From Cheilinus undulatus (taxonomy: Eukaryota; Chordata; Actinopteri; Labriformes; Labridae), in NCBI RefSeq assembly GCF_018320785.1, contig NC_054886.1, positions 1,491,177 through 1,555,176 on the forward strand: a stretch of DNA of 64,000 nt, read 5' to 3'. Under the pieces are notes generated by a model. That model searched no databases and was not told where the DNA came from. It saw only the letters and a program-made list of their open reading frames with translations. The position numbers and the translations under genes are program-made. Below, piece after piece: positions 12,471-23,699 of the stretch. Each line of letters starts with the position of its first letter. Within the stretch, counting starts at the first letter, position 1.

Positions 12471-12529
12471 TCTGAGGAGCGTGAAAGCTTTGTTATGACT
12501 TCTTTGATTGTTCTCTGGTTAGCAGAGAC

Positions 12530-12652
12530 ACTTTAAGCAACAGCAGCTGACGGTTCCACTCCTCCAGGTGGAAGCGCGCTATATGGCTTCTCAGACTCCA
12601 AACAAATGAATTTCCCTTCAGGGATAAATAAAATTATTGTACTGTATTGTAA
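12530..12652 (+). repeat. Short LINE-type 3' tail
   Basis: The segment includes GAATTTCCCTTCAGGGATAA followed by ATAAAATTATTGTACTGTAT, the tail signature of fish L2/Rex-like LINEs and their SINEs (stem-like CCCTTCAGGG plus a simple repeat). It appears to be a 5'-truncated insertion inside the hAT remnant. Confidence 0.5.
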
Positions 12653-12990
12653 GTTTGTTGTGTTCCTTAAGTATTTTATTTTAGCGTGACAGAGCTTATA
12701 TACAACATGGCTCATGTCCAAGTCACTTCCACCATCAATGTTATAGAAGCCGAGGTGCTTCCAAACAGTAGATTTTTAAGCCACATGGAGCCAGTCTGAT
12801 CTCCCGCGCATCCATGTGTCTTTGTTATGTGCCCCCTTTAAAGTGTCCCTGTGAAAACTCGCATCTTTTTATCCTGTCCTTTAAACGGCATTTAAAATTT
12901 AGATTGTCGGTTATTGGACATTTATGAATTGATTCAGAATCGTCCACCTCCAAATCACGATGCGTCTAAGAATCGATTTTCTCCCACCTC

Positions 12991-13279
12991 GAGTTGAATT
13001 CAGATTATATTCATCAACAACTGAATGCTTATTATACAGTAATATCCCAGCTTCATCCTGTGTCTTTATTCTTTATTTTTTACTTTGGTTTCACAATCTA
13101 TAACACTTTCTCACATGGTCCTGCCAATTGGCAATTTCGCCTGATTACACGGAAAATGAAATGATATGAGTCGCCAATATGAAACTTACCAGAATCTTGT
13201 CACATCCACTCACTGATCAACATCATGCAACAGTTTTGGGTCAGCTAAAAAGTGTTCTTACATAGTAAGTGCTGATTGT
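12991..13279. other. Intronic sequence, nothing recognised
   Basis: AT-rich sequence between the hAT remnant and the LINE ORF1 remnant; no exon or repeat ends could be supported. Confidence 0.4.
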
Positions 13280-14520
13280 CACAAGTTCAGTTTATGGTGG
13301 AGAAAGGAGGATGGCAGAAGAGGAACTGAGGATACAGGTGGGAGTGTGACAGTAAAGGAAGTCAGACTGGATTCTGAACTGTACCATGAGCTGAATGTTT
13401 GAAGTGAGAAGCTGAGAGTCTGCTTTGTTGGCATGAAGTCCGTCCATTTTAAAAAGGGAGTGTTGATTCCAGAGAAGATTGAAACTGGCAATAAAAGCCA
13501 CATTGCGAGTCCTACAGGCGGTCGGAAGTCAGTAGTGTGAGATGTGAATGATGAGGTAGGTAATGGTGGTGGGAAGAAAGGAAAGGATGTTCAGAGTTTT
13601 CTAGAAAGTGGCACCACCAGAAAGAGAGAGTGGTGACACTGACAAACCAGACATTCCTGATAATGGAATTGCCAATAAACAGAGTGGTGGGAGCAAAGAG
13701 TGGACGGGGGGATGAAGGCTGAGTGATTACAGCAGGGGGCTGTGTGTGTTCGGTGGCGTTAGGCCAGAGGAGACTCCAAGGGGCCATCTCGTCAGGTGGA
13801 TGCTGTCAGGTGAACGTTGACAAAGGCAGCTTCAATGAGTGCAGAGAGGTCTACACAGAGGCAGCAGGTGGCCAGAAGGCCGAGGTGGCATCAGCTGTTT
13901 CAGATGATGAGGTGACAGTGTTGGGGACAGATGAAGAGAAGCCAGAGCCAGTTGCGTCTGAGGAGCAGTGTGCAGGCTAGGGTTGGCGGCTTGCTGGATG
14001 GACAAGGGACTGGCCAGAGTCCTAGCAGGTCACACCATCCTCACTTGGACGTCTAGGGCCTCAACATATAGTACTGCAGAATGATTGCTAAGGAGGAACA
14101 GTGGGGAAGAGTATGACTGTTTCCCCCTGCTTTTCCCTCCTCAGACAACTAAATCCATCCAAGATTTCAAGAAATAAAGAGTAAAAGTAGAGATTTTCCA
14201 ATACCATTTTTTCATGATACCAATTCTGATACCAAGGTATTGGGTAACGGCTGATACCAAGTACTGATCTGATTCTGGTGTTAACTTTCTGTCTAACCCT
14301 ATCCATACCAATCAGACGTATTTCTGATACTGGTATGGGAATCAGAACAACTCCAAGCAAAAGGAAGGTCGAGGGCACACAGGATCCCACAGCAACGTAC
14401 TGGAGTTCTCAGCACCCTCTGAGACTCAGAGGCTGCCATGTTAATGTAACTGGACAGTAAGGTATCCTTTTTCTGCAGCTCCTCAGATAGCCTATGGATG
14501 TCCTCCCTAAGGTTGGTCAC
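13280..14520 (-). pseudogene. LINE (CR1/L2-like) ORF1 remnant with esterase domain
   Basis: Read on the minus strand, 14,520-14,400 encodes a coiled-coil start (LREDIHRLSEELQKKDTLLS, then MAAS). After a degenerate linker, 13,710-13,640 encodes PTTLFIGNSIIRNVWF, the first block of the SGNH/GDSL-type esterase found in ORF1 of several fish LINEs, in which the canonical GDS is read as GNS. At 13,500-13,290 the last esterase block, with FKMDGLHANKADSQLLTSN, follows in other frames. The middle of the esterase is deleted and frames shift several times, so the copy is dead. No reverse transcriptase was found. Confidence 0.65.
14180..14400. repeat. Possible short repeat with GATACC/GGTATC motifs
   Basis: Repeated GATACCAA, GGTATTGGG and CTGATACTGGTATGGG motifs resemble internal sequence of small fish hAT-derived repeats. 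It overlaps the linker of the LINE remnant. Boundaries are unknown. Confidence 0.25.
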
Positions 14521-14629
14521 TGCTCGTTTTGTGTGTCAGATAATAACTTTTTCTGCTCACCAGCAACTATGTTTTGCATCACTTCTTACAAAAATTAAAT
14601 TAAATTTTAAAAAATGAAGCTGAACTTAC

Positions 14630-14720
14630 TCTGTTGGCAGTCATTCTTGTTGTCAGTACAAGTAGGAGGGGGACTGTCTTCTGACTCCTCACAGGAAAGG
14701 TACACATCATCATCAATTTC
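14630..14720 (-). CDS. Gene A small exon, type 2 (acidic Cys module, second half)
   Basis: This 91-nt exon lies between an acceptor ending TTTACAAAAG and a donor GTAAGT. It encodes EIDDDVYLSCEESED, then a Pro-rich turn and CTDNKNDCQQ, and leaves one base, giving phase 1. That is the phase required by the giant exon at 10,490. The same exon type recurs at 20,162-20,252, 36,471-36,579 and 45,309-45,417, with a broken copy at 46,342-46,452. I infer it encodes part of a repeated N-terminal module of the GVIN protein; its function is unknown. Exon use needs transcripts. Confidence 0.7.
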
Positions 14721-14840
14721 CTTTTGTAAATGACAAGGAGACACAATGTCATAAAATAAATCTTCTCAAGATTTCATATTCATTGTAGATGAGTTGATTT
14801 GCTTTTATTTACTGTAACATTGTTGCTAAAAGACAGTTAC

Positions 14841-14899
14841 CGCCATTGTGTTTGTGCTCTCTGTCCTCCCACGGTCAGGACAACTTAGACACCCACTCA
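14841..14899 (-). CDS. Gene A small exon, type 1 (acidic Cys module, first half)
   Basis: This 59-nt exon follows a CTTTCAG acceptor and ends at ATGGCG before GTAACT. It contributes two bases to a split codon and then SGCLSCPDRGRTESTNTMA, ending in phase 0. With the exon at 14,630-14,720 it makes one phase-1-to-phase-1 unit. The in-frame ATG near its 3' end (NTM) could serve as a translation start if no upstream coding exon is used. Confidence 0.7.
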
Positions 14900-15880
14900 C
14901 TGAAAGTAATGAAACAACTTTTATGTCAGGTTAGAAAACAAGACTTGAAATACATGACAGTATCTTGCACACACCAGCCTGACCCAAACTCCTCTCTAAA
15001 GCCTGAGCACTGAACACTCATGACTGTGAAGGTGACGGGTATGCTGTAGTTGAATCTGTTATTGTGGACTTTGGGACTTAGCTTTTGAAACCATTTAAAA
15101 AAACAGAAAAGGGATCTGCTTCACTTAACTACATGATTACACTGAAAAAAGAAAGCTAAACTTATCCCCTCTGACAGATACTGAAGTACATAAAATACGT
15201 ATTTCTGTGTGTATTTTTGTTTGAGGTCATAAAGAAACACAATTGTGTGGCAACCTGAAAACTTAGTAGCTTCACTCTAAGGATTCCAAAGTCAATCTGT
15301 GAACAAAAAAGTTGTGCAACACTGGAAGGCTAAAAAAGCTACTTGCAGCCTGTTGCAATGTAGCCTAACTGGATGGTGTTAAATCAAATCTGGCCTCTGA
15401 CGGGACAAACAGCCAATCATTGGATTTTTGATTTGAAAATCAGATTTTAAGGTAGACCACATCACCTCTGACACATGCAGAGTGACTGGCACAGATGCTT
15501 TATGATTTGTTTGAGTGATGTGAATGTTTAGAATCTTTCAAACATCTCTCCTAAAAAATGTGTTTGTGCACACAAAGTTAAAATAGAGCAGTTATGAAAA
15601 ACTGATCTCTTTCTAGATCTTGTGCACCCATAAAGAGAGGAAGTTCTTGCCATTGTAAGCCTTATAAATGAAGTGTTCATGATGTATATGCTTGTTGTAA
15701 TGAAATCACTTGCACATACAATGGGCGAATATCCCCCAAAATAACTGCAAAGTGGCTCAGTTTCTTTGTGGATTGTGCATCTTTTGTTGGACACACAAAG
15801 ATGTACCAATACAATATTGATGGCATAGAAAACAGTGGCACACAAACAAGACAAACACCTGCACAACATGTTGCAACATA
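14900..15880 (-). other. Intron of gene A, middle part
   Basis: About 1 kb between the small exon at 14,899 and the hAT element at 15,881. The frames at 15,528-15,896 are short, overlap one another and lack family features. Nothing else is recognised. Confidence 0.4.
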
Positions 15881-15969
15881 CAGGGTATCTGCACATTTCA
15901 GCAAGTCAAATTTAAGACTTTTTAAGACCTTTTTAATGCCACCTTGAATGAAATTTAAGACCAAAAGCA

Positions 15970-16300
15970 CTATAAATATAGGCGATGGTTGTAAGACTGA
16001 TGCTTGACCACTGTGTTTACAATCCACAAAACGTCCGATTTCGGTGTTGGTGTCGCACCAAATGCTGCTCTCAGGTCAGTGCTAGTAGCAGCCGGGACCA
16101 TTGTCTGTGGCGCTGGCCCAGGGGCAGAGACGCAAAACTGTGATATGGCTGGGGTCTGTTTGTGGCCCCTGGCAGCAGTTTTGTGCTTTTTGCACTGCAT
16201 CAGGCTTTTGTGAGCCTGATGCAGTGCAAAAAGCCCCCATGGTGCCGAGCTTGAAGCATGGCTGATAGTGAAAAAAATCCTGAGCCTGAACTTTTTCCCA
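15970..16300 (-). pseudogene. hAT transposase remnant, second exon-like part
   Basis: Minus-strand codons read FKLGTMG, then a His/Lys-rich BED-like finger end (KKHKTAARGH), then LWIVNTVVKHQSY, which resembles the first conserved hAT transposase helix after the finger. Frames shift between FKLGTMG and KKHKTA, exactly where a 22-bp inverted duplication sits (16,185-16,234). Confidence 0.6.
16185..16234. repeat. Perfect 22-bp-arm hairpin
   Basis: Positions 16,185-16,206 and 16,213-16,234 are exact reverse complements around the 6-nt spacer TTTGTG. The right arm begins AGCCTGATGCAGTGC. It interrupts the BED-like finger of the hAT remnant. Confidence 0.92.
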
Positions 16301-16455
16301 GGTGGGGGACGTATACATAGGAAGGCCAATAGCGGCAAAATAACTGGATCTAACTGCAATATAGTAAAAGTTAATGGTCACAATGTTATGGGGGCATGTG
16401 GGGCTTCTTCTAGCTGTTATACAAAAACATTTGATTAGCAACCATTCATTAAAGC

Positions 16456-17296
16456 AGGGCTGTATGTAAATTTTTTTTTTGCCCATAGCGCTGGTGCTAC
16501 AGAGGTTGACAATCTTGTAGCACAGAACCCAAAACCTGTAGCACAACATATAAAATGTTTGTTACATCTCTAAAACCAACATGTAACCAAAATATATGCT
16601 TAGTAAGTGAATGTACTTGAAATACAAAACCAAAACAGCCTAAATTACAGTGCTCATTAATGTCTATCAAAGCAAACAGCCAATCACAGAGAATAGAGAC
16701 ACTGTATTCACCATTTTTTTAACTTTTGGCAGGACCAACAGATAGCTGAAGTCTTTTTCTGTGTTCATCCTGTTTATTCAAACATTAGTGTATTCTAGAG
16801 ACTTAAGTTTGTTTATTTGTTCATCATTGAACTGTGTTTCAAGGACTGAAGTGTTAGGTCTATGCATTTATATATTTGTATTGATCGGCTAAGCTAAGAA
16901 AGAAAATCGCATAGTCTACCTTTAACAAGCCATCACGCATCTGAATGTAGCATACAGGTCTGATATGACACAGACAGACAGACAGCAGTGTGATGGAGAG
17001 ATGAGGGAGAGAGAGACACAGAGGATTACGCATGGCGAGAGGAAAAAACATTCCGCTTGAATTAAAATCTGCCAGAAATATAAAATAAATTGACTGGGCA
17101 TGAATTTCAAATGTCAAATCAAAGTGGAACGACGTTTTTGTGGCAACAAGTATAACCTAAAGTCTTATCTGCGTGCCTGGCACGCATGCACCTGTCACTT
17201 CATCATAGCACCTGTGCAATGAGGAGTGACAAGCTCTTAGCAATGACCAATTTTCCTGTAGCATTTGCGACATATATGTTGCACTGTACAGCCCTG
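16456..17296. mobile_element. Nested repeat with CAGGGCTGTA inverted ends
   Basis: The left end CAGGGCTGTATGTAAATTTT and the right end, read as reverse complement CAGGGCTGTACAGTGCAACA, share the first ten bases. The interior near the left end repeats GTAGCAC-type words. It splits the transposase frames of the surrounding hAT element. A convincing target duplication was not found, so the limits are approximate. Confidence 0.55.
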
Positions 17297-17399
17297 CTTC
17301 TGATTCACTAGTAGGCCTAGTGTGGTTGATGGACAGTGTCAGTTATCTTTATTGACGCGGGACTTGACGTCAGGCTGTCCCGCATAAACAAGCTCACAA

Positions 17400-17590
17400 A
17401 AGTAGTTTTTTTCACAGCAGTAAAACGCTGCCACGCTGGAAATCCAGCACAGTGCTGGAATATTATCACCCCTGTTGAAGATCCTTTTGCATGGAATGCA
17501 TCTGGCCTCGTCTGGGTCGGCAACAGACGTGAGCCAACTTCGAAAACGGATGTCGTCCAGCCAACTCTCGATAAATTTGCACTTACCCAT
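17400..17590 (-). pseudogene. hAT transposase N-terminal remnant
   Basis: The minus-strand frame starts MGKCKFIESWLDDIRFRSWL and continues DEARCIPCKRIF, the opening and first Cys pair of the BED-type finger in this hAT group. The matching downstream part is about 1.1 kb away beyond the nested element. Confidence 0.65.
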
Positions 17591-18017
17591 AATCGCAGAC
17601 TAGCTAGCAAGTATGCAGATAACCATTTATATCAGCAGCTAGTAAGAAACTAGCCTCTCCATATCTCGAAAAGTCCCGCAAGAATAATGTTATACAAGTA
17701 GCGTATGTCTGTCTGTGAATAGCTGTGTGCATCTGGGTGGGTGGGTTGAGCGAGAGCGAGAGTGAGAGAGTGGTAGACCACTCTCCCCTGTGCATTCTGA
17801 CTACAGTCGGGGCGCCGAAGCAGGAAAGGTTTAAAAATAAGAAAAAAAGCACTAAAAACATTAAATAGTCCTGCCCCGACAAATTTAAGACCTTTGAGTA
17901 ATGTATTTAAGACCAGCATATAAAATCTTTAATGAATTTAAGACCTTTTAAGGCCTTAATTTTAGATACATGAATTTAAGACTTTTTAAGACTTTTTAAG
18001 GATGCGCAGACACCCTG

Positions 18018-18939
18018 AACATAGCAACAAAAAAATGTTAATGATCAAAATATTATAATTAACCAAAAGCTGCTGTAGTGAGAATCTATACAGAACAACT
18101 AAAGATGAAATCACAATCTAAGGCTGTTGATATCACACCCTCTAAGGAGGAAAGATAATGATACAAGGGGGGAGAGATCCTTTCTCCTTCCTAAACCTAC
18201 ACCTTCAGATATCCTTCAGGAATGTCACTTGGGGGGGGGGGATTATCTTTCCCCCATGGCTGACAACTTATCAAGGAACCACGTTAGAAAAACAAGAGTT
18301 TCTCAGGCAGTAGGACTCTCAAACTGCCATTTTGATGAAAGACAGCTCCCAACAGAGATAAACACCTTAAAATCTGAATCGACCAAATGGTGAACCTCCT
18401 TAGACTAAATCCTGTCTTCCTGAAAGCTGTAAGAAACTTTGCACCATGCCTCATAAATCTAAGGACTCTGTCTTCCTACAGAGCCGTGGCATAAAGCAGG
18501 CGCATGTCATAAATTCCTAGTGTTATCTCGACCACATGAAGCTGCAAGGATTGGAAATATCAAAAACTGTCTTAAATGTTATGTTTCCAACAGGACATGT
18601 TCATATTTGGTTGAGTCTGTTCACAAGGAACAGAATGACGTGTCATACTAATCTCTGGCATCTTCCCTTACTGAATTATGGTTTTATGATCTAATTTAGT
18701 TGTATTTCTCCAAGTTGACGAACAGAGACTGAAAATCGTCCGTGGATCAACATTGCCACCTTGTGGTCAAGTTCCGTCACACCCAAATGCAGAAACATTT
18801 TCTAATGTATAATTGTGCGTACAAACAATTAACTGTGTTTGTAATGTTTGTGTGATAGTTTATTGATAGTATTCTAGAATTTTTATAACCATGTTGTGTT
18901 ATCTCTACATTATCCGATTAACTTGATAATCTGGTGGAG
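18018..18939. other. Intron of gene A, no gene seen
   Basis: The stretch contains a run of G at about 18,231-18,241 and a CTCF-like GCCACCTTGTGG at about 18,748. No exon is supported. Frames are short. Confidence 0.35.
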
Positions 18940-20135
18940 AGTGGATTATTGATCTTTAGGATTGATCTAGGATACAGACCCCTCCTCCTTCCTTTTAAAG
19001 AGAAGCCATGCTGAACACGAGTTCAGTTCAGTGTGGAGTTCGGTGGGAGTGCTGCAGAGTGAGTTGGGTTCAGATCAGAAAGCGGTCAGGTCTGGACAGT
19101 CCAAGAAGATGCTCACTGAGGAGAGCTCTGTTGAGTCTCCTTGGGCCCCCTAGGCCCATTCTTGATCCAAGCGTTGTGCCAAGTCTGATAAACAATCAGA
19201 CTTAGAGTTTTCTTATCCAGTACAATATTTTTCCTAACCGTTTTTGTAGCTTTGCGCTAGATTTTTGTAATGCAGAGTTTTTGTTTTTCCCTTTTTTATC
19301 ACGCAATCGACTTCACTGTGAGCCAGCAGTCACGTGGTGTCGATGCGTTTGAGTTTATCTGATTTTTTTAATTGGACGATCAAGAGCTGTTTTTGGAACG
19401 AGAGACAACCCTTTCCAGAGTCCATGGACAAGAGTCTGTACAGCCGTCCCTACAGTCTGAGCGACCCATCAGTGCCGCAGCGGCCCAGCTTGAACCCATC
19501 CGGGTCGGACCAGAGTTGGCCTGCGGTAGCTTCAGGCGTTCAGAACTTGCCAGGCGCCTTCCTCCGGGCCCCTCCACACGGGTCCTCTCCTCCTCGCCTT
19601 CATCGAACGGCTGGTATGATCCAATTCACCTCTCTGGTGCTGATGTCTCCAAAAGTTCCAATAAACTAGTTCAGATCTATTTTTCTTCCAAATTCACCCT
19701 CCAAATTCTACACCGCTGATTAAATTTTTCCATTAGGATTATTAGAATAATCCACCCTCACCAACTAAGTTAGCATCCTTTCTCTTTACCGTATTCAGTC
19801 ATGTTCTGTTTATTCATTTACATTATCTATTCATATAACCTGTGATTTATGTCTGTTGTTTTGTGATTTTATAATAAATCTTCAAAAGACAGTCGTAGTT
19901 TGGGAATTCATTCTATTAAGCAGAGGAATAGAGTCAATGTTATGAGAATTTACTACTTTAGAAATGAGATTGATTTACAGTTAATGTCCTTGTTAATTAA
20001 TTAAAAGTTTTGATTTATTAGTAATTGCAATATTTAATTGGTTATTAAATAACCAATCCGTGTAAGCGGTGGTGCCCTATTCTTTACGAGGTTTACTTGA
20101 TAATATTAATTTATTATCAACAAATTTTCACTACA
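18940..20135 (+). repeat. LTR-like retroelement fragment
   Basis: This block has promoter-like and terminator-like texture: TCCTTTTAAAGAGAAG near 18,992, an AATAAA near 19,872, then an AT-rich stretch of TTAATTGGTTATTAAATAAC ending with GGTGGTGCCC near 20,070. It resembles long terminal repeats of fish retroelements. The two overlapping frames at 19,334-19,719 have no domain. No partner LTR or internal genes are in the window, so a solo LTR is the best guess. Confidence 0.3.
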
Positions 20136-20161
20136 GTGCTCTGATAACAGCCGAACTTTAC

Positions 20162-20252
20162 CATGTTCTCTCTGCTGACAGTCATCCTTGGTTTCAGTAG
20201 GTTGACTTTCTTCTGTCTCATCACAGGAAGCATATGAATCATCGCTGTCTTC
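20162..20252 (-). CDS. Gene A small exon, type 2 (upstream pair)
   Basis: A 91-nt exon between a CTATATGAAG acceptor and a GTAAAG donor. It encodes EDSDDSYASCDETEESQP, then TETKDDCQQREH and one spare base (phase 1). Length and phase equal those of the exon at 14,630-14,720. Joined to the type 1 exon at 14,841 it stays in frame. Confidence 0.65.
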
Positions 20253-20363
20253 CTTCATATAGTGACAGAAACATACAATGCAATGAAATAGTCTCATGAT
20301 CCCTTACAGGTGCTAGATGTACGTGATTTACTTTTATCGTCTTTGTCCAAAGAAGTTGTTTAC

Positions 20364-20422
20364 CTCCATTGTGATGGACCTCTCTGTTACTCCACAGTCA
20401 GGATTACTGAAAGATCCTCTCA
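20364..20422 (-). CDS. Gene A small exon, type 1 (upstream pair)
   Basis: A 59-nt exon after a CTTTCAG acceptor and before a GTAAAC donor, encoding RGSFSNPDCGVTERSITME in frame with the type 2 exon at 20,252. It ends in ATGGAG like most of its paralogues. No start exon of the 44,134-44,295 type was found upstream in gene A, so translation may begin at the ATG in this exon or at an unseen exon. Confidence 0.65.
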
Positions 20423-23400
20423 CTGAAAGGAATGAGACAAGATTTTTATCCCTTTGTACCACACAAGTAGGGCTGGACAATTTATACAAAATTAGATTTA
20501 ATGCCAGTATGGCCTGTGGCAATTTACAAATCACATAAGTTACAATATTTCTTTAACTTGAAATAAATAAATCCTTCTTTTTCTGTTTTATGTATGTTTT
20601 TCTTAATCAAAACAAATTACATGAAAATGATAATCCCCTCAATAAAGCAACTAATATCAAATTTGCAAAATGAGTAAAAAAAAAAGCAATTGCAATTAAA
20701 CTCCCCTCCAAAAGTATTGAAATTGCTAGGGCTGTAGGCAAATGAACGTAACAAGCCTTTTGAAGCATTAATATATCTTTTCGGCTCATCACGTCTTACA
20801 ATATAATAGAATTAATTGAGAGATGATCAGCGCGCACCTGCCTTTGATCTCCGTGATCCCGGCGCGGTAACTCTTTAAACTCATACAGCCTACAATAACC
20901 TCAGATCATCCTTTTTCATTTGTTTGTATCAGTAACTATTAACAGGATCATTTGATCCAGGCCGCGCTGTGTCATTTACGAGCATAAAGCAGGCAGCATG
21001 CAGCGTTTATCTAGGAGGTGAGAGGAAAAAAGTTCGCTCGTCGGGACTTAATGACCAGCTGACATCGCCTTTTATCACCTCTCCTTTCTGTGTGGCTGTA
21101 AGAGAAGCTAAAGCTAACGTGAACACTTTAAGGAAACTATAAAACGAGGTGATACTACGCAGGCTGTTTTCCGGCAGGTAAATTAAACTGACTGCGGGAG
21201 TTGATGCAGTGAGGGAGGGCAGAGCAGAGAGACTCAGCAGCGCCACTTCAATACAAACAGCCTGCAACTTTGTGACGAGTTGATGTGTTGTTTCTGAGCA
21301 TTAATGCTGTAAAATATCACAAAATATCCCACTCTGTTAGCTTTGTGTACCTTTCTACCTGTAATTCCAGGAGTTGGACTGTGCTGCAGAACTTTAATCT
21401 CTATTCGTATAGCGACAGGAATTCCAAATACACTATTTCTTAAGGTTCTCAAAAAATTCATGTTAATTATTTGTCTGATGGAACTTTTTCAGCTTTAGAA
21501 ATCAGGTTAACTATCAGTAAAGTAGCATCTTTAAATAGATGCTATTCAGAAGTTTGCTGTGTAGCTTGTTCAGTATCTTGGGAACCAGGATTTTTGAGGC
21601 ACACCTGTCTGCAGCTAGTGGAACAGGCCAGGACTGATCATTCATGGGCTAGTCCAGATTTCAAAGTCCATTGCTGTCCTGTTTATTTGGGCAGCGCTTT
21701 TACAGACTGCAATGAGTGTTTCTTTTGTCCACAGGTGGAGTGTACCAACTTTTGTTGTCTAGTAAATGAGTACTAAAACTCAGTGATGGTCAGTAAACTC
21801 AAATCGAAGTAAATCAACGAGCTAAAAAGCAGGTGAACATGGAATATGCCACATATGTACACAATGTCAGAATTCAAAGTAAACCCATAAAATTTCAGCC
21901 ACACCATACATACAGCTTGCTAGGATTGTCAAATGTATAGTAATATTTACCTGCTAAGCATCCCACACATGTATGCTCCTTACAAATGTGGCTCCATTAA
22001 AAGGGAAATAAACAGGCTTCCTAATGGTGTAGGATTTAATGCTGAGAAACATTGTTAAAAAAAGAGAAATCTACTACAGAGAAATTGTATTTATTTTCTT
22101 TCTTCTAGTTTTGTGCTAAGTTTAATAGTTCACTTGTTTCTATTAAATGATAATATATTTATCTATAATTCCTGTGATTACCATCCCTGATTTCTGCTGA
22201 ATGAATGAACGCCAGGAAGCAGAAATGAGACTTTGTAAGAAGGGAAAGGACAGGAACTCTGCATTTATGGATGTAAACCTGCTCCTGACCAGGTTAGCTC
22301 CACTGGTTAAATCACTATGCTAACTGTCTCAGAGCTTAGTTATCTTTATGGGGCAGGTTTTACTCTCCTTGTCTCTCTTGCTTTAGTTTCCTCCCTTTCT
22401 GAAACCGAGTTTCTCTCATTTCAGGGTTGACAGACTAGAATTTTTCACTAAAAATGCTTTCTGATGCCTCTGCTCACTGACTTTCAGCATTTGAGAATGC
22501 ATGAAAACTTCCCTTCATGTTAAACAAACCCAACGTCACACCTAGCTGATATTTAACGCAAATTAAGTAGTGTTTCCAATTATTTAACCAAAGTCTATAT
22601 CAGCATTAAACTACTCTACCATAAACTCTACAGGTGATTAACCTTAATCATTGACCTTGATCACTCCGTGTGTTCAGCTGCAGCACCTCCTCCCCCTGCA
22701 GCTTTCCTCAATCCTGTTCAAAGAAACGAAACCAACCTCCGACCTGAGGAGTCAGAGTGAGGTGGGTAGACACATCTGGAGCTGCATTCACTTGTAATCT
22801 GACATTAGCGCTTCACTCGCGGAAAAAGTCAGATGAGCTGTAACTTTCCATTGCAATCAAAGCTACCCCAGCTCAGGTGGGAAGGGGCCTGTGCTTCTGA
22901 ACAACACACTCTATATGAGCCGTTTTTCTTATGAATTTAATTCATTAACTGAAAAAAAAACAACAACAAAAAAAAAACTCTAAATGCCGTTTGCACACTT
23001 CTTTTCACATTTCGCCCACTGCCCTATGAGAGAGAATATTTCTTTGTCGTTGTTTTGCTGGCTAGCCTTGTTGCCGTGGGTATTTTGCATCCATTTACCT
23101 GAAACGAGGGCGGGACAGGTAGGCACGGAAGGGATTACCAACACTGGCCCGGTCTGACAATGTGTTATGTATTTAAAAAATAAATAGGCTACTCTAAGTT
23201 CATATTTAGAAGTAACAGCCACATTTTGAATAGACATGTGGCACTACTTTTTCTGACGTATGAATACACTTTGAGGAAAGTTTAAATGTGTCTCAGCGGA
23301 GTGATCAACTGGGCACTTGAACAGTAAAGAAACGATTAAATTTATCTCGGGGTTCAACTCATTTATTAGTAAGTGGAGGAACATAACATTATGTACCTGC

Positions 23401-23511
23401 TCATCAGCTCGTTGATTTAGATTTGAACATAAACTCGTAGTTCATTTACGTTTTGAGTACAATCATTCATCTAGGATACCTGACATCAAAAAGGTCCACT
23501 CAGTAACTCAC
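20423..23511 (-). other. First intron of gene A
   Basis: About 3.1 kb with no supported coding exon. A GC-richer stretch at about 20,825-21,080 (CGCGCACCTGCC, GGCGCGG) stands out from the AT-rich surroundings but has no recognisable feature. Poly-A/C tracts occur at 22,950-22,978. Short frames here overlap and lack homology that I can recognise. Confidence 0.4.
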
Positions 23512-23615
23512 CTTTATGGACGAGGTGTGTAGACTAAATCCTTCTTATCCAGGAGTTTTCAGAGCAGCGTGGATCTGTCCTCCTGTGTCTGAACTGTAAA
23601 CGTTAAACCGTCAAA
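23512..23615 (-). other. Non-coding first exon of gene A
   Basis: The minus-strand sequence ends TCGTCCATAAAG before a strong GTGAGT donor (intron from 23,511). It aligns throughout with the paralogous sequence at 48,446-48,565, which has the same donor, and lies below a shared promoter. No start codon with a useful frame is present, so it is probably 5' UTR. The transcription start, placed about 25-30 bp below the TTAAAAGG box, is inferred. Confidence 0.6.
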
Positions 23616-23638
23616 TGCCACCACCCTGAATTCACACT

Positions 23639-23677
23639 CCTTTTAATCTGAGGGTAAAATCTTCACTTTCGTTTTTC
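23639..23677 (-). promoter_or_regulatory. Gene A promoter: IRF/ISRE-like motif and TTAAAAGG box
   Basis: On the minus strand GAAAAACGAAAGTGAAG (23,661-23,677) contains the IRF core AANNGAAA followed by a further GAA two bases on. It lies about 15 bp above TTAAAAGG (23,639-23,646), a TATA-like box. The paralogous promoter at 48.6 kb keeps both parts with similar spacing although flanking bases differ. That conservation and the gene family support interferon-responsive control. Confidence 0.65.
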
Positions 23678-23699
23678 AGGAATGGATTCTTACTCATAA

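Larger units (their letters stand above)
11194..12990 (-). mobile_element. Decayed hAT-family transposon (ZBED-like)
   Basis: The outer limits are approximate: a TAGGGCTAGAC-like left end near 11,195 and an ATCGATTTTCTCCCACC-type right end near 12,990, both typical of fish hAT repeats containing ATCGATT runs. The middle contains the 3' third of a hAT transposase gene on the minus strand and a short LINE tail. The upstream transposase portion is absent. Confidence 0.55.
15881..18017 (-). mobile_element. hAT-like transposon with 6-bp target duplication
   Basis: The left end reads CAGGGTATCTGCACATTTCA and the reverse complement of the right end CAGGGTGTCTGCGCATCCTT. Both ends are followed by runs of TTAAGAC units. 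The element is flanked on each side by AACATA (15,875-15,880 and 18,018-18,023). Inside, on the minus strand, are two remnants of a hAT transposase (17,590-17,400 and about 16,290-15,975), separated by a further inserted element with CAGGGCTGTA ends. Some hAT groups make target duplications shorter than 8 bp, so the class is likely but not certain. Confidence 0.8.

Noticed and set aside
13723-13980. An 85-codon plus-strand frame.
   Set aside because: It is antisense to the linker of the LINE ORF1 remnant.
18741-18765. A further CTCF-like site (GCCACCTTGTGG).
   Set aside because: It mismatches the core at two informative positions and is common in fish repeats.
19334-19719. Two overlapping plus-strand frames of 111 and 115 codons.
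   Set aside because: Overlapping frames in a GC-richer, LTR-like block with no domain; no splice signals or paralogue support.
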